From the NCBI RefSeq assembly GCF_029867415.1, contig NW_026706279.1, positions 1 through 64,000 of the forward strand: a stretch of 64,000 nucleotides of DNA. Reading direction: 5' to 3'. The first letter of the stretch is position 1. Every line of letters begins with the position of its first letter. A program made the position numbers and the translations under genes. Of the stretch, positions 20,862 to 32,999 are shown one piece after another. The DNA comes from Vicia villosa. Its lineage: Eukaryota > Streptophyta > Magnoliopsida > Fabales > Fabaceae. Under the pieces are notes generated by a model. The model saw nothing but the letters and a program-made list of their open reading frames with translations, was not told the origin of the DNA and made no database searches.

Positions 20862-23767
20862 TTTTTGGCTAAAACATTCTGTCACCACAGCAGCACAAAA
20901 ACAACTAGCAAACTACCAGTTATGCAGAATTGCTAAAGCACATCAAAACATCAGACCTGCTGAATAAGTTCCACAAGCTACACTATCACATACCATGAAT
21001 AGAAATAACTTGTTCAATATGATCTGGGGTGACAATCTCTTCTCCCCCTGTTTGGCCATAAATGTTGCCAAAGCAACGTACAGCTCCCCCTTAAAAGTTA
21101 CTCTGCATGACATGACCACGACACACACAAAAAAAACACCATCTGATAATCTTTAGATACCACTTCGCCACCAGCTTGATTAGAATACAATAAGTCACCC
21201 TCAATGGGAGATCTATATTACAAGATGCACTCTTTCATAGATAGCTCATAACTTCTACCACAAGCTCCAAGAGGTGAATAGAAAACACCTCCTTTTTGTC
21301 TTCAACTTATTACTCTTCTGCTCAAAAGTAATTTGTCTAAGACTATCCTCAAGAATAATCAGCTGCCATATGTTGATTATCTTGATCCTTCGAACCCACT
21401 TCTGAGATGAACCAAATGTCAACACATTGTGTTTTAACATCTAGCTGTTGAATTCAGCTCCTTCTTCTGCCACTTGAAAGAACTTCCTCCCTTTACAGAA
21501 CCAGAGTTCAATGCTCTCATAGACCTGATTGTGAAACCAAGTTTGAGTACGCAACCTCCATCCTGCAGTTATGCAGTTATGTCATCCAAGCTCACACTTT
21601 TATGAATCCCTGCTTTTTTTCCAACAACATCAGACACTCTGATGCATGAGTCATCAGAAGGACTAGTTAGAGACTAATCCTCTAGCTGTACCAAGGATGC
21701 CACTTCCTTGAGCAAAGCTATTTCCATGATGTCAAGAATACTGCCACTTGTTCTTGACTTCACAGTGTGCATTAGCCAATGCACTTTCTTACCTAGATCA
21801 GAAATAAACTGATCCAAGTAACCACCATCAAGATTATGATGTCTTCTTCTTCTTGTGCACTCCAAAGCTGAACATGTTTCTTGCCAGGAAACCTTTTTCA
21901 GTGATCACATGCTTCTGCTGCCACCAAAGAGATAGATCTTAAAACAATTGCACTATCCTTCCTGTACATGGTCTTGAAGAAGAGATGTTCCAACATCTTT
22001 AAGAACATCAGTTATCTTGAACTTCCAAGGATAATCAATTAAATACTTGTACTTTGCACAAATATCAATTGATCTTAAATCCTTTCCCAGTTAGATTCAC
22101 CCTTAGGAAAGAGAGAGATGAATCTTTCCTTACAAATGTGTCACACAACAACCAGAACCCATGTGACACCGTTCAATAGCCAATTAAACACAAGGCTGAA
22201 TCAGACGTGGGGAGGTTAACCAAATCTCCCCCTCAAACAAGCAATCATGGAAACTCCACACAGCTTATCCATGCATTGTACATAAAAGTCTCATTATACA
22301 ACATCCCTACTAGAGGCAACTAACTCCATGAGTTATACCTATACATACTTCATACACCAGTTGAGGATACTATACTTACATAAACCATGGTTAACAGAGA
22401 TACCATACAGCGGAAAACAACTAAAATTTATCCTCAATAAACCTCAGGCCTAAAACAATAACCTTTGCATCAGTCAGCTACACATCATTCATGATTAAAT
22501 ATATGCCATATCTCAACAAGGTTTCTGGAACAGATTCACTTATGACATAACTCCTGAAAATACCTCAGATTCCACACAGTAATCTGACTCCCTTGAATCA
22601 TCACACAATATTCAAAACCATATTTCACTATGCACGATACACAGTATTCAGTTTTCAACACTAACTGTTCTATGGTTAAGAAAACAATTCACACATCTGG
22701 TTCCTTTGATCAAAAGGACATACCAGATACAAGCTCATCTTTGGATTTTCATAGAGGTCTTGAAAAGAAAACCTGAATGAATCCTTTCACTTACACTGAG
22801 CTCTTCTTCCAACTCCCATAAGCTTATGCCTGAAATAAACTAACATTTGGGATGGAAGGTTCAATTGATTGTATTCTGACCAATCAACACAAAAAGCAGA
22901 TGTCTCCTCTTCCAGATCAGGAGTAGGTTCCAAACAAATGTACTCACACTACATAAGTTCAGCACCAGAACATCTGTTCTTCAACTGGTAGCTGCAAACC
23001 AGTATGCCATCAGTTCCTTCTTCTTGGAACACACAATTCTTGACAATCTTGAGGATTATCAAACAACTTTGCAGATGAACATGAGGAACACTGATCATAT
23101 GAACCTCTTCAACCTCAATAACCATGCCTTTATGAGTGGACTTGAGAAAAAATCTCAAGTATCTTTGACACTTGTACTAAAGTTGAAAACAATCTGCTAC
23201 AAATTCTGTTGAAAACCATATAACCCTAGAGATCTTCTTTCAAAGATAGGATTATGCATCAGATGCTATGCAGCAGAAAATAGCCATATATCAATAGAGA
23301 TTACACAATGCTTACTCCCAGAACCAGTTGTAAGCATGACATCCAAGAATTGCAGCTGAACAATCCAACAATATGCTTGCTTCTTCTTCAAGCAACACAA
23401 CAAGACCTAACCAATATTCTGACCAGAAAGAAACAGATAAGCACAAAGAATACCTTATCATTAACTTCACTCCCGCATGAAGGTTTTGACAATCTTCTTC
23501 TCTGTACCTTGCTATATGCTGAATAAAACACCCCAAATTCTTCACTCCCGCATGAATCATTTGGATATCCTTGAAACCAGTAACACCATCTTCCCTTGCC
23601 AAGAGAATACACCTGTTTTGGTCAGTTTGGTCCAGTCTTCCACACATAGGTCCATCCTCCACTTCTAGGGACCATTCAATATGAACATGAATGTTCAAAC
23701 AATCAACTACCTCCAACAACCAGAAAGTATCTCCCATGGATCTCATCCAGAAACAGACAGGATGCCT
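20862..23767 (-). other. Non-coding interior of the Sirevirus-like element
   Basis: The longest minus-strand ORF is 144 aa (23746-23312). It starts shortly after the primer site and contains no motif I recognise; it may be a leader or a relic. Other ORFs are under 80 aa. On the minus strand the sequence is enriched in short GGGGGAG tracts. I see no retroviral enzyme motif in any frame. A captured host fragment cannot be excluded by eye. Confidence 0.6.
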
Positions 23768-23779
23768 GCTCTGATACCA
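23768..23779 (-). other. Primer-binding site (initiator tRNA-Met)
   Basis: The minus strand reads TGGTATCAGAGC, a perfect match to the standard Copia primer site, two bases inside the 5' LTR. Confidence 0.92.
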
Positions 23780-23781
23780 AT

Positions 23782-25247
23782 TGAAATTCTGGTAAGACAG
23801 AACCCGGATGTCATATACGATGTCGTGACATCTGGTCTGTCATCAGTTTTAGCTGAGGCAGTACATACAGATCCCTCAATTATTTATTACTTCTAACATC
23901 CAGAAGTCTGGAAGTGTTGGAATCACAGAGATTCTGTGTTAGCACAGTCATTAAATCACACACTGATGTCAGGCACGATGTTATGACATCCAAACTGAAC
24001 TTACAAATAAACAATGCAGAAACATAAACAACACAACAGAATTGTTCACCCAGTTCGGTTCAATCAACCTACTCTGGGGGCATACCAAGCCAGGGATGAA
24101 GTCCACTATTAGCAGTATCAATTCAGAGCTAAACTCCCAGTTTACAACTCCTCACTTAATCACTACCCAATGACCCCTCTACCTAGGTTCTCCCTAGATA
24201 TGGAATATCTCCATTCCACTCCCAATCATACCAATGATGTCTAGCAGTCAACACCTCAGCCACTGCATTGACGGCTTAATTACCAACATTCAAAACACAC
24301 AAATAAACATATCTTAGAGTTGCTTCAAAGCTTCCTCCAAGCACACAACTCCACTCATTGCTTTACAACTTCTGAGTGAATAAAACAAACCTCTTACCTA
24401 CAGGCTTCGAGGCACAAATCAGTGACCTTCCCACAAACCGGGAGGTTCACCTACACGGCTAACCCTAATAGTTACATCTTTCTAAACGCCGGCTAGCTCC
24501 CTAAACTAGGTTACAAAGTTTCCTATTTATAACCTATTCCCAACTGGACTTGGGCTTACAATCACAACATTATTTGCTGTTACAAATCACAGAAAACTTT
24601 CTGCTAAAAACAAGGTCTTCAATCATAAGTTTCCTAATTTATCTTCATAATTGGAAACTGCATAATTCTCCAATATTCTAATCTTGATTCTCTTGACCTT
24701 TAAACCTGCCACATAGGATTGCATAATATTCCAAAGAATATTCTGCATCTTTTGAGTACTTACTGAATCTTTATAGCAGGCGCGTGACAGCTAAATATAA
24801 CAGTAACTGCTGTCAAATACTGATGTCACAGAGCATGCCGTGACATTCCATAGAACATCTTGATGCTGTACCTGTTCTGCATAAATCACAGCAAACAGTA
24901 TTCTTCACTTCAATTCTCTGCTTCTCACATATCAGGATGCCAAAAAGACAGCCCATGATTTGTTCTATTACTGATGTACAATCAACATAATCTTTAGTTT
25001 CCCAAAATAAAGACTAAGATAAATAAGGAAACATAATAGAAACAGAATAGAAACTGTAGCAGCTACTGCTGTCAAACACTGATGTCATGACGTCGAGCAT
25101 GACATCCAACTCACAGCATGTATTAGCTTACACAACCAGAACCTGCATAACCTTTAACACTACACACAACATGTCATGACCTTAGTCAAGACAACAGAAT
25201 ACACATGAATGTTTTCCCACAAAATGCAGCCAATCAAAACATCTACA
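23782..25247 (-). repeat. Right (5') LTR of the Sirevirus-like element
   Basis: Same length and, as far as I can read, the same sequence as the left LTR. It is followed by the CATCC target duplicate. Confidence 0.95.
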
Positions 25248-25383
25248 CATCCTCATAAGAAAAAAGCATCATAGAAAATATCCCAAACTCAGAGTCATTA
25301 GACATCGGAATAACAACTGGAACTGAGTGATTATACACTTGGCGATGAGAATCTAAACTAGAGAACACTTCTCACTACAACAC

Positions 25384-25770
25384 GCTGGGGCTTTAAAAGC
25401 GCTTTTTATGGGCTTTAAAAGCGCTTAAAAGCGCTGTGAAAGCCAGTGCTGGCGTAGGTAACAAAAGCGCTTCAGAAAGCGCTATGGTAGGCTCCCCCTA
25501 TAAGAGCGCTTTTCTGGAAAAAGCGCTCTGGTAGGCCCCCCCTATAAGAGCGCTTTTCTGGAAAAAGCGCTCTGGTAGGCCCCCCTATAAGAGCGCTTTC
25601 CTGGAAAAAGCGCTCTGGTATCCCCCCTCTATAAGAGCGCTTTTCCAAAAGCGCTTTCGTATGTTGCGTTTTTTTTTTATGCTTTTTTATTATTCTTTGG
25701 CAGCGCTTTTACTAAGAAGCGCTTTTGTAGGTGGACCTTTAAGAGCGCTTTTCAAAAGCGTTGTCGTTGC
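25384..25770. repeat. CACTA left subterminal repeats
   Basis: AGCGCT motifs are arranged as inverted pairs, for example at 25505/25522, 25549/25566 and 25592/25609. These are 17 bp apart inside a pair and 43-44 bp from pair to pair, separated by GGTAGGCCCCCC-type linkers. In En/Spm such arrays are bound by TNPA. Confidence 0.9.
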
Positions 25771-25815
25771 TAAATGATGTATTTTAATGTGCAGCCTGTA
25801 ATTTAATCCTCCCAG

Positions 25816-25905
25816 TCGACCTGTAATATTTTCGACCTGTAATATTTTCGACCTGTAATATGTTTTCAACCTGTAATATTTTCGACCTGTAATATATTTT
25901 CGACG
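25816..25905. repeat. 18-bp tandem repeat (CGACCTGTAATATTTT)
   Basis: About five imperfect copies lie just inside the subterminal array and downstream of the Ulp1 gene stop. Possibly a transcription-end region; no known role. Confidence 0.85.
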
Positions 25906-26028
25906 ATATAATTTCAGCCATCAGTAAGACAATATATATATACTAATATAATACCATTATAATATCCAAAATTATATATATACATCATTACAACATCAAT
26001 AATATTATAGTTCAAATCGACACAAATC

Positions 26029-29000
26029 CTACATGAAAAATTGCTTAATATAAAAGTGACACAAATCCTCTTTGATTTCTTCCAACTTAAGTCTCGGGTA
26101 CCCAGCAGCACGGAATTCGTCAAGGTACTACAAAACAAAAACATAATATGAATGATATATTTAGTTAAATGTAATAAATTATATGAAATTATCTTAAGTT
26201 ATAAATTCATACCGTGAGCGGAATCTCTAATTGATTCGCCTGAAGGATTTCTTTCATAAACCTCAAAACAAAGTATCCGCAATCTGAACTGTTTCGCTGT
26301 TGCGGACACTACATAGAAAAACAAATAAGATTTTATAGTTGTCTTGTTTTATCAAGTAGCATAAATATTATAAGCAAAATTGTGAAAAATAATGTACCTG
26401 CACTTTGATCCAAGTAATGTTGTTTGATTTAGTCCGGGATACCTGTGCGTCCCGTTGACTTCGGAACACTTGTATTGATCTAATTAACAAATATATAAAA
26501 GCATATGTTTAGATCAATCCCACAAATAAGTAAATATATAAATATACACGAATATTTAGAACGATCCCACTTACAAATCAACGATTTCCTTCATAGCCGG
26601 ATAATTGGTCCAGTCACCATTTACCGAATTCAGATAATACACGACTTCTCTTATAGGGTTGATAGCAAGCAACAACCAGTGTGCTCTATAAATTAAAACA
26701 ATAGGTTATATGAAAATTTTGCTACACACAAAAGAAACAGAGATTAGATGAACCAAGAATGAGAACTAACCCTACTGGTCGGGTATTATACGCCCAAAGA
26801 TGCAGACTTTCTGAATTGCCGGTGGACATGAATCTATCGACTAAGAGCTGTCTAACTGATTCCGGTTCCGAATCAATTGCCATTCCGCTGCAATGGGCGG
26901 AAGACACGAAACGGAATCTGTTAGACAATACAGTCCCGCGCAACACTCTGTCATACAACAACCTTAAATAAAAACATAATAAACATTAGATTATTTTCAT
27001 TGAAATGTGTAAATAAATTATATTGTGGGACTAATTAAATAATATATCGGATGAGTGAATATTACCGGATGTATGAGTGCATATTACCGACGCCTAGTTG
27101 TTCATGCGTAAAAATCTCTTCCAAGTCATCAATTGCAATATGTGACTTGAATTCAATACCGAAGACACTTTCATCCATATTGATTTCACGTAAAGCACCA
27201 TCCTTCAAATCGGACATATCAACCATTGTTGCGAGCGTCGTCTGGTATCGAGGCACAAAAGCACCGCCTTTTTTTGCCGCTATCTTCGGAGGACCAGTGG
27301 GTGGTACGCTACGAACTTGCTGCGTCACTTGTTGTGACTCCCGAGCGGATGCCTAAAAATCATATAAGTTAGGTAAAATATAAAATCATGCAGATTTAGA
27401 TTCAGATTATATATTAACACTTTAAATGTACCTCTTTTAGTGATGCAACAGACTCCTCCTCCTGTAAAATCCCTTTACCCTTAATTGCGGGTTTTATAGG
27501 AGCAGTCTAAAATTAAAATGTAAAAAATAATTAATAAACGGTTTAGAATTGACATTCGAAAACTAAATGATTCATAATCGTTTTCAATATACCTCATCAC
27601 TAATGGTAATGAGCTCCGAGGGCCATGCAACAAATGATCCTATTGCATCTCGCAGCAATGTCGTCTCTGAGACCATGTCAGGTATCGGTAGCATCGCATC
27701 ATGATCTAATACAACATCCACCGATACTTTCAGGTGTCCATCCGGGAGCGGTCTATGGTGAAGTAAATCTCCCAAAGTGTTGTGCACTTTTCCCTTGCCA
27801 ACTAGTCGATAATTCGGTGACGATAAGTATAGTTGGCAAGATGAAATGCCCTAAACCAATAGTAAATATAAAGTCATTATCATTAATAAAATAGAACAAT
27901 TTGTAAGGAAAAAAATTTATAATTACCTCGGGAAATTTCCTTTGACAGTTGATACTAGCCTTATCACTAGTTTCTTTCACCGATGAAGTGTTGCACTTTT
28001 CTCTCATATACATATCTTTATCTCTTTGCAATTCAGAGACTTGTGCTTGCAATTCCTGCAACTTTTGCAACACTTCTTCATTGGTAAGATTTGATCTTCT
28101 CCTAGGACTCTTGTAAAAAGAGGTTGGAGTCACACCATGACCCTTACCCCTCACCCGACCGGGATACTCAGGAGCATCTAGTGCTCTACTAAGTACGCTC
28201 CCATCACCGGTGGATACCGATTGCGACAAGGTCTCCTGTAATTCATTTACATTTCAATAATTATTAGTGGAGATAAAAAATCATTTATATATTAAAAAAC
28301 ATTTGATTTAATTAAAGACACAGCATTATACTTACACATTCAGTATAAACTCTCTGAACATCGGGATCGACAGCTTGATTCTTGCCCACACGAACTTCCT
28401 TCCACAACACATGTACAGGAAGTGAAGTTTCCTCACTTTTAGTCTCCTCTAATTATGCATTGACACAAATGATAAAATCGTCAAATAAAACATGCACATT
28501 TAGACAATTAATTAAAACGTATTTCTATTTACTTACAATTTTATCCTCTAAGCGTGCATATCCCAAACGCCCTTTTTTGTATGGATACGCGGGTTTGGAT
28601 GCTCTCGCACTATTCGTGGCACTCCTTTTCCGAAAATCTTCATCTCTTTGCTTTACAAACTCAGCCCAATCTTTTTCATCAATGAAGATCTCATACTTTT
28701 TTGGCCGTCCCGGTGCCTCTTCAAGAAAGTTTCCATCTTTATCCTTAAGATAGGTGTTTGTCAAAAAAGCTTTCCACCCTCTATATCTTTTGCCGGCCAA
28801 ACTAAGTATGTAGCGTCTACGATCATCTGGTATCTCAAAAGTCCTCTGCAAAAAAACATACGCATAGTGTGTTAGTATAAGTAATTTAAACAATTAATCG
28901 TCAAGATAATAACAACAATTAACCATATATGATATATACCTGAAGCTCGTCCCAAATCGCTTTTTTTTTTTTTGCATCCAACTCTTCGCTTTTCAGATTC

Positions 29001-29278
29001 CATTTAGCTATGGAGACCGGAATATGCATACGAACAAGTGTACCAATATAGCTTGTCAACTTTGCAGAATTAGGACCAATTGCTTGTTTATCAGAATTCC
29101 AATCCAAATGGTATACTAATCCTTGGTCTCTATGTCGAATGATTCCCTTCATAATGGTGATGCCTCGTGCAACTTCTTTTGCTTCAGTATCAGGTGGAGC
29201 ATTTGTATCCGTGGCATCTCTTTCTTGAGCATCTCTTTCTTGTGAGTTTTCAGGTGGAGCATCTCTATCCGGAGCCAT
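26029..29278 (-). CDS. Transposase_24 / Ulp1-like cysteine protease fusion, 12 predicted exons, 755 aa
   Basis: Predicted exons (minus): 29278-28940, 28845-28537, 28446-28336, 28235-27927, 27850-27593, 27506-27432, 27352-27066, 26962-26771, 26685-26575, 26479-26398, 26308-26213, 26127-26029. Each intron is GT-AG and all phases agree, giving 2268 nt with one stop. Exons 1-3 hold the plant Transposase_24 region (SYIGTLVRMHIPVSIAKWNL, FEIPDDRRRYIL, LWKEVRVGKN). Exon 4 is a Leu/Gln-rich coiled coil, and exon 5 is a transposon-associated domain. Exons 7-12 form a Ulp1 (C48) protease: catalytic His in AHWLLLAINPIREVVYYLN, with NSVNGDW supplying the usual Asp/Asn position, and Gln/Cys in QRNSSDCGYFVLRFMKE, so the active-site set is present. 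It takes the TNPA-like place of the CACTA element. An upstream untranslated exon is likely, since CAG lies just before the ATG. Protease activity and target are inference. Confidence 0.85.
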
Positions 29279-29778
29279 TGAACCTGTATCAAACAAACTA
29301 AAGCACATTAGTACACTATTAATAAGCTAACAATCTATACAAGTCAAATGGAAGTCAAACCATGCATGTACAAGTAAATCGGAAACGAAATCGGTACAAA
29401 TCAAAATAAGCGTCAAAAAAGAAAGTTGTCGGAATTGAACGAAATTTACATGGCTATGGTAAAACGTCCCCACGGACTCAAAAATAAAGTCGGTTTTCCG
29501 AAATTCAGACCCTAAGCCCGACTTTTGATTACGGGCAGAAGCAAAACCGATAAAAAAACAGTCCCGAAATGTAAAGATAAGTGCATGAGCAACTCCGGAA
29601 TCGTCAAAATAGTATAGTTACATGTAAAGAAGTCAACAAACGGATACATGGTTCAAAAGTTATGTACAAAATGAGAATATGCACCAAAATTGAATAAGTA
29701 CTATACTATTGAATAAAACAATCGGTACAAATTGAATAAAGCAAATTAGTCGAAATATGTATACTATTACCTTTATCA

Positions 29779-32700
29779 CTAACGTCTCTTTCTTTTCTTG
29801 GTAGGATTGTGTTCTACGCGTCTCTTAACAACGCGGACGGTTGGATTGATCCAAATACCCTCATTATGATCATTTCTAGTACAAGATTCATTTTCATTTT
29901 GATCGTTTCTTGTAGAAGATTCAATGCCAACACCAATATCACCTTGATGTTCAATGTTTTCATCAACTATTTTGTTAGATAAAAGCACTATAGACCATTT
30001 CGTACTTGTCGGATCATTGACATAGAACACTTGTTTAGCTTGAGAGGCTAGAATGAAAGGCTCATCTTTGTACCCTACCCTATTGAGATCCACTTGCAAA
30101 AATCCTGACTTATCCATTCGTATGCCACTATTATTTTCAACCCACTTGCAACCAAATACAGGAATTTGAAACTTCGCGTAATCAAACACCAAAATGCGCT
30201 CGATAACCCCAAAATATGACAAATTTGCAAATTTCGGATTTAAGTCATTCGCACTTGATATGTGCATTGCTTCAGCTACCAAGGTAACACCACTATTTTG
30301 CATAGTACTTTTATCATCCTGTTCTTTGGTATAAAATGTGTATCCATTAATTGCGTATGCGCTATAAGAAAGCACAATTACACTTGGACCATAGGCTAAA
30401 CATCTCAACCTTTCTGTTACTGAAGCAGGATCTGAACAATACTTTGAATAAATATGATCCCTAAACCACGGTATGAAACTTCGATTGTGCTCTCGTACTA
30501 TCCAGTTCTCATTTCTATTTGGATTTAAATCTCGGAGAACAACCTTGTGCATTTCAACATACGACTCAACCTCAATCTCATTGTGCAGAACATACAAGTG
30601 CGCTTGATCCCGTTCGACCATTGATACTGTCACAACTTTATTTCCAATTAGCCTTTTTCCTTTTTTTTTCGACAATATGAGATTTGGGGAGTCCAATTGA
30701 TTGAACATTTGACAGATATTCAGTACAAAACTCAACCGCTTCTTCAACAATGTATCGTTCGGCAATACAACCCTCCGGTCGACTTCTGTTTTTCACGTAC
30801 CCTTTTAATATTTTCATATAACGTTCAGCAGGGTACATCCATCTCATATAAGCTGGTCCGCACAATTGTGTCTCTTTCACAAGATGAACGACTAGATGAA
30901 CCATTATGTCAAAAAACGAGGGAGGAAAATACATTTCAAGATCACATAAAGTAACAACTATCTCTTTTTGCAATGTTGGTAAGATCGCGGGATCGACCAC
31001 CTTACTGCAAATTGACCTGAAGAAGAAACACAGCTTAGTTATTGCGCTTCTTACTTTTTCTGGCAGAATAGAACGTATACCTATTGGTAAAAAGTGTTCC
31101 ATTATAACATGGCAATCATGCGTCTTCAAACTCTTTAACTTGAGGTCTTTCATGGACACAAGTCTTTTAATATCTGAAGAGTAGCCTTCTGGAACTTTAA
31201 CTTCACTGAGGAACTTACACAATGTTTTCTTCTCCTTTCTAGATAGAGTGTAAACAGCAGGTGGCAGATATGTTCGTTTTCCTTTCGTCACGGGTCCCAA
31301 TTCAGTTCTCATTCCCATGTTTACCATGTCCTTCCTTATGTTGAGGCCATCCTTAGACTTTCCTTGTATATTGAGTAACGTACCTATGACGCTGTCAAAT
31401 ACATTTTTTTCAATATGCATAACATCCAGGAAATGTCTTACGTACAACGACTTCCAATATGGAAGTTCAAAAAAAAATTGACTTCTTCTTCCACCCACCC
31501 TTGACAAGTGAATGTGCAAAAGGCTTGCCAAACTGAGTGCTCACATCTTTCACCTTTTCAAAAATTTGATCACCTGACAAAGAAGGCAGGGCTGTACCAT
31601 GTTTGGCCTTTCCATTGAATGCTTTTCTCCACCCACGGTAGTGATGATTAGAATTTAAGAATCTACGATGGCCGAGAAAGACATTCTTCTGACAAAGCTC
31701 CAATCGTGTCGTATCGGTTTCGTCTTCACAAACAGGACACGCCTTTTGACCTTTATTGCTGTACCTGGATAGATTTCCGTATGATGGAAAATCATTAATT
31801 GTTCCAAACAACATCGCCCTCAAGTTGAAACTTTCCTTCCTATACCCATCGTAAACCTCCACACCGTTCTCCCACAAAAACTTTAAATCTTCGATTAAGG
31901 GTGCCAAGTATACGTCTATGTCATTCCCTGGTTGTTTAGGCCCATAAATTAGCATAGATAACATCATGTACTTACGCTTCATACATAGCCACAGAGGTAG
32001 GTTATAAATCATAAGAATCACAGGCCATGTGCTATGCGAGATACTTTGAATACCATGCGGGTTCATTCCATCAGTAGACAATGACAACCAAAGGTTTCTT
32101 GCTTCTTTTCCAAATTCAGGATAATCAGTATCAACTTTCGACCATTGTGGTGAGTCTGCAGGATGTCGCAACTTTCCATCAATAATTCTTTCATCTGCAT
32201 GCCAAGTCAAGTGTCTTGAATCGGTCTCACTACGATACATGCGTCTAAATCTCTGAATTATAGGAAAATACCATAAGACTTTAGCAGGAGACAACTTTTT
32301 CTTATATCGAGGGGCACCACATTTAGGACACTCATTCAACGCTGCATACTCGTTTCGAAACAAAACGCAATCGTTTGGACATGCATGTATCTTATCATAG
32401 CTCATGCCAATAGAGGACAACATCTTTTTGGCCTCATACGTTCGATTGGGAAGAACATTATCATCTGGTATCATATCTTTCATAAGGGCTAATAACTCTG
32501 TGAAACTTTTATCCGACCATCCATTGTCCGCCTTTAAGTTGTACAACTTTAACACCACAGACAATCTTGTGAATTTTGTACAACCCTCATACAACGGTTT
32601 CTCTGCATCACTTACCAACCTCTCAAACATTTTGGGACAATCCGCAAGATCTTCTTCAAGCGCTTCTGCAATCTCTTCGACTCGATCGCAATCGTATGTG

Positions 32701-32990
32701 TCTGTGCAATCATCGTTTGAAGCATACTTCCTATTACAACTCGACTCAGCATTCCCGTTACTTTTCTCACCATGCATTGTCCAACATGTATAACTTCTAT
32801 CAATTCCAAACCGTAGTAAATGGGATGCCAACTTATTCCCGTCAACCTTACCCCCATAACAGCAACCCAGGCAAGGACACGGCATTCGAAGCGGGTCTTC
32901 GGAGTGCGCAACCGCAAACTCAACGAATTCCCATACCCCTTTCTCGTACTCTTTCGACAATCGGTTTGAATTCATCCATGTCTTATCCAT
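29779..32990 (-). pseudogene. CACTA TNP2 transposase, two one-base frameshifts
   Basis: Three overlapping frames (32990-31467, 31531-29779 in two steps with the join near 30660) give one TNP2 protein of about 1070 aa. The N-terminus has the transposase-associated domain (MDKTWMNSNRLSKEYEKGV; cysteines in MPCPCLGCCYGG). It is followed by a zinc-like CPNDC...CPKCGAPRY segment and the TNP2 core (STDGMNPHGIQ, PGNDIDVYLAPLIEDLK, HFLDVMHIEKN). The second segment has a DUF4218-type domain (HFLPIGIRSILPEKVR, MYPAERYMKILKG) and the third a DUF4216-type domain. The first break is a run of nine A (31469-31477 plus strand) and the second a run of nine T (30661-30669). In each the reading frame calls for eight. 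Because both breaks are in homopolymers, sequencing error is a serious alternative to real decay. Confidence 0.9.
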
Positions 32991-32999
32991 GTCTTAATT

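Larger units (their letters stand above)
19378..25247 (-). mobile_element. Young non-autonomous Sirevirus-like LTR retrotransposon
   Basis: Two LTRs of identical length (1466 bp: 19378-20843 and 23782-25247) start TGAAATTCTGG and end AACATCTACA. They are flanked by CATCC at 19373-19377 and 25248-25252. The primer site TGGTATCAGAGC lies on the minus strand at 23779-23768 and a polypurine tract (CCAAAGGGGGAGAT) next to the left LTR, so the element reads right to left. I could recognise no gag, protease, integrase, RT or RNase H in the 2938-bp interior. Several extra GGGGGAG tracts on the minus strand (near 22228, 21087 and 21045) suggest Sirevirus ancestry. By eye the LTRs are identical, which implies a recent insertion mobilised in trans. 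Confidence 0.93.
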
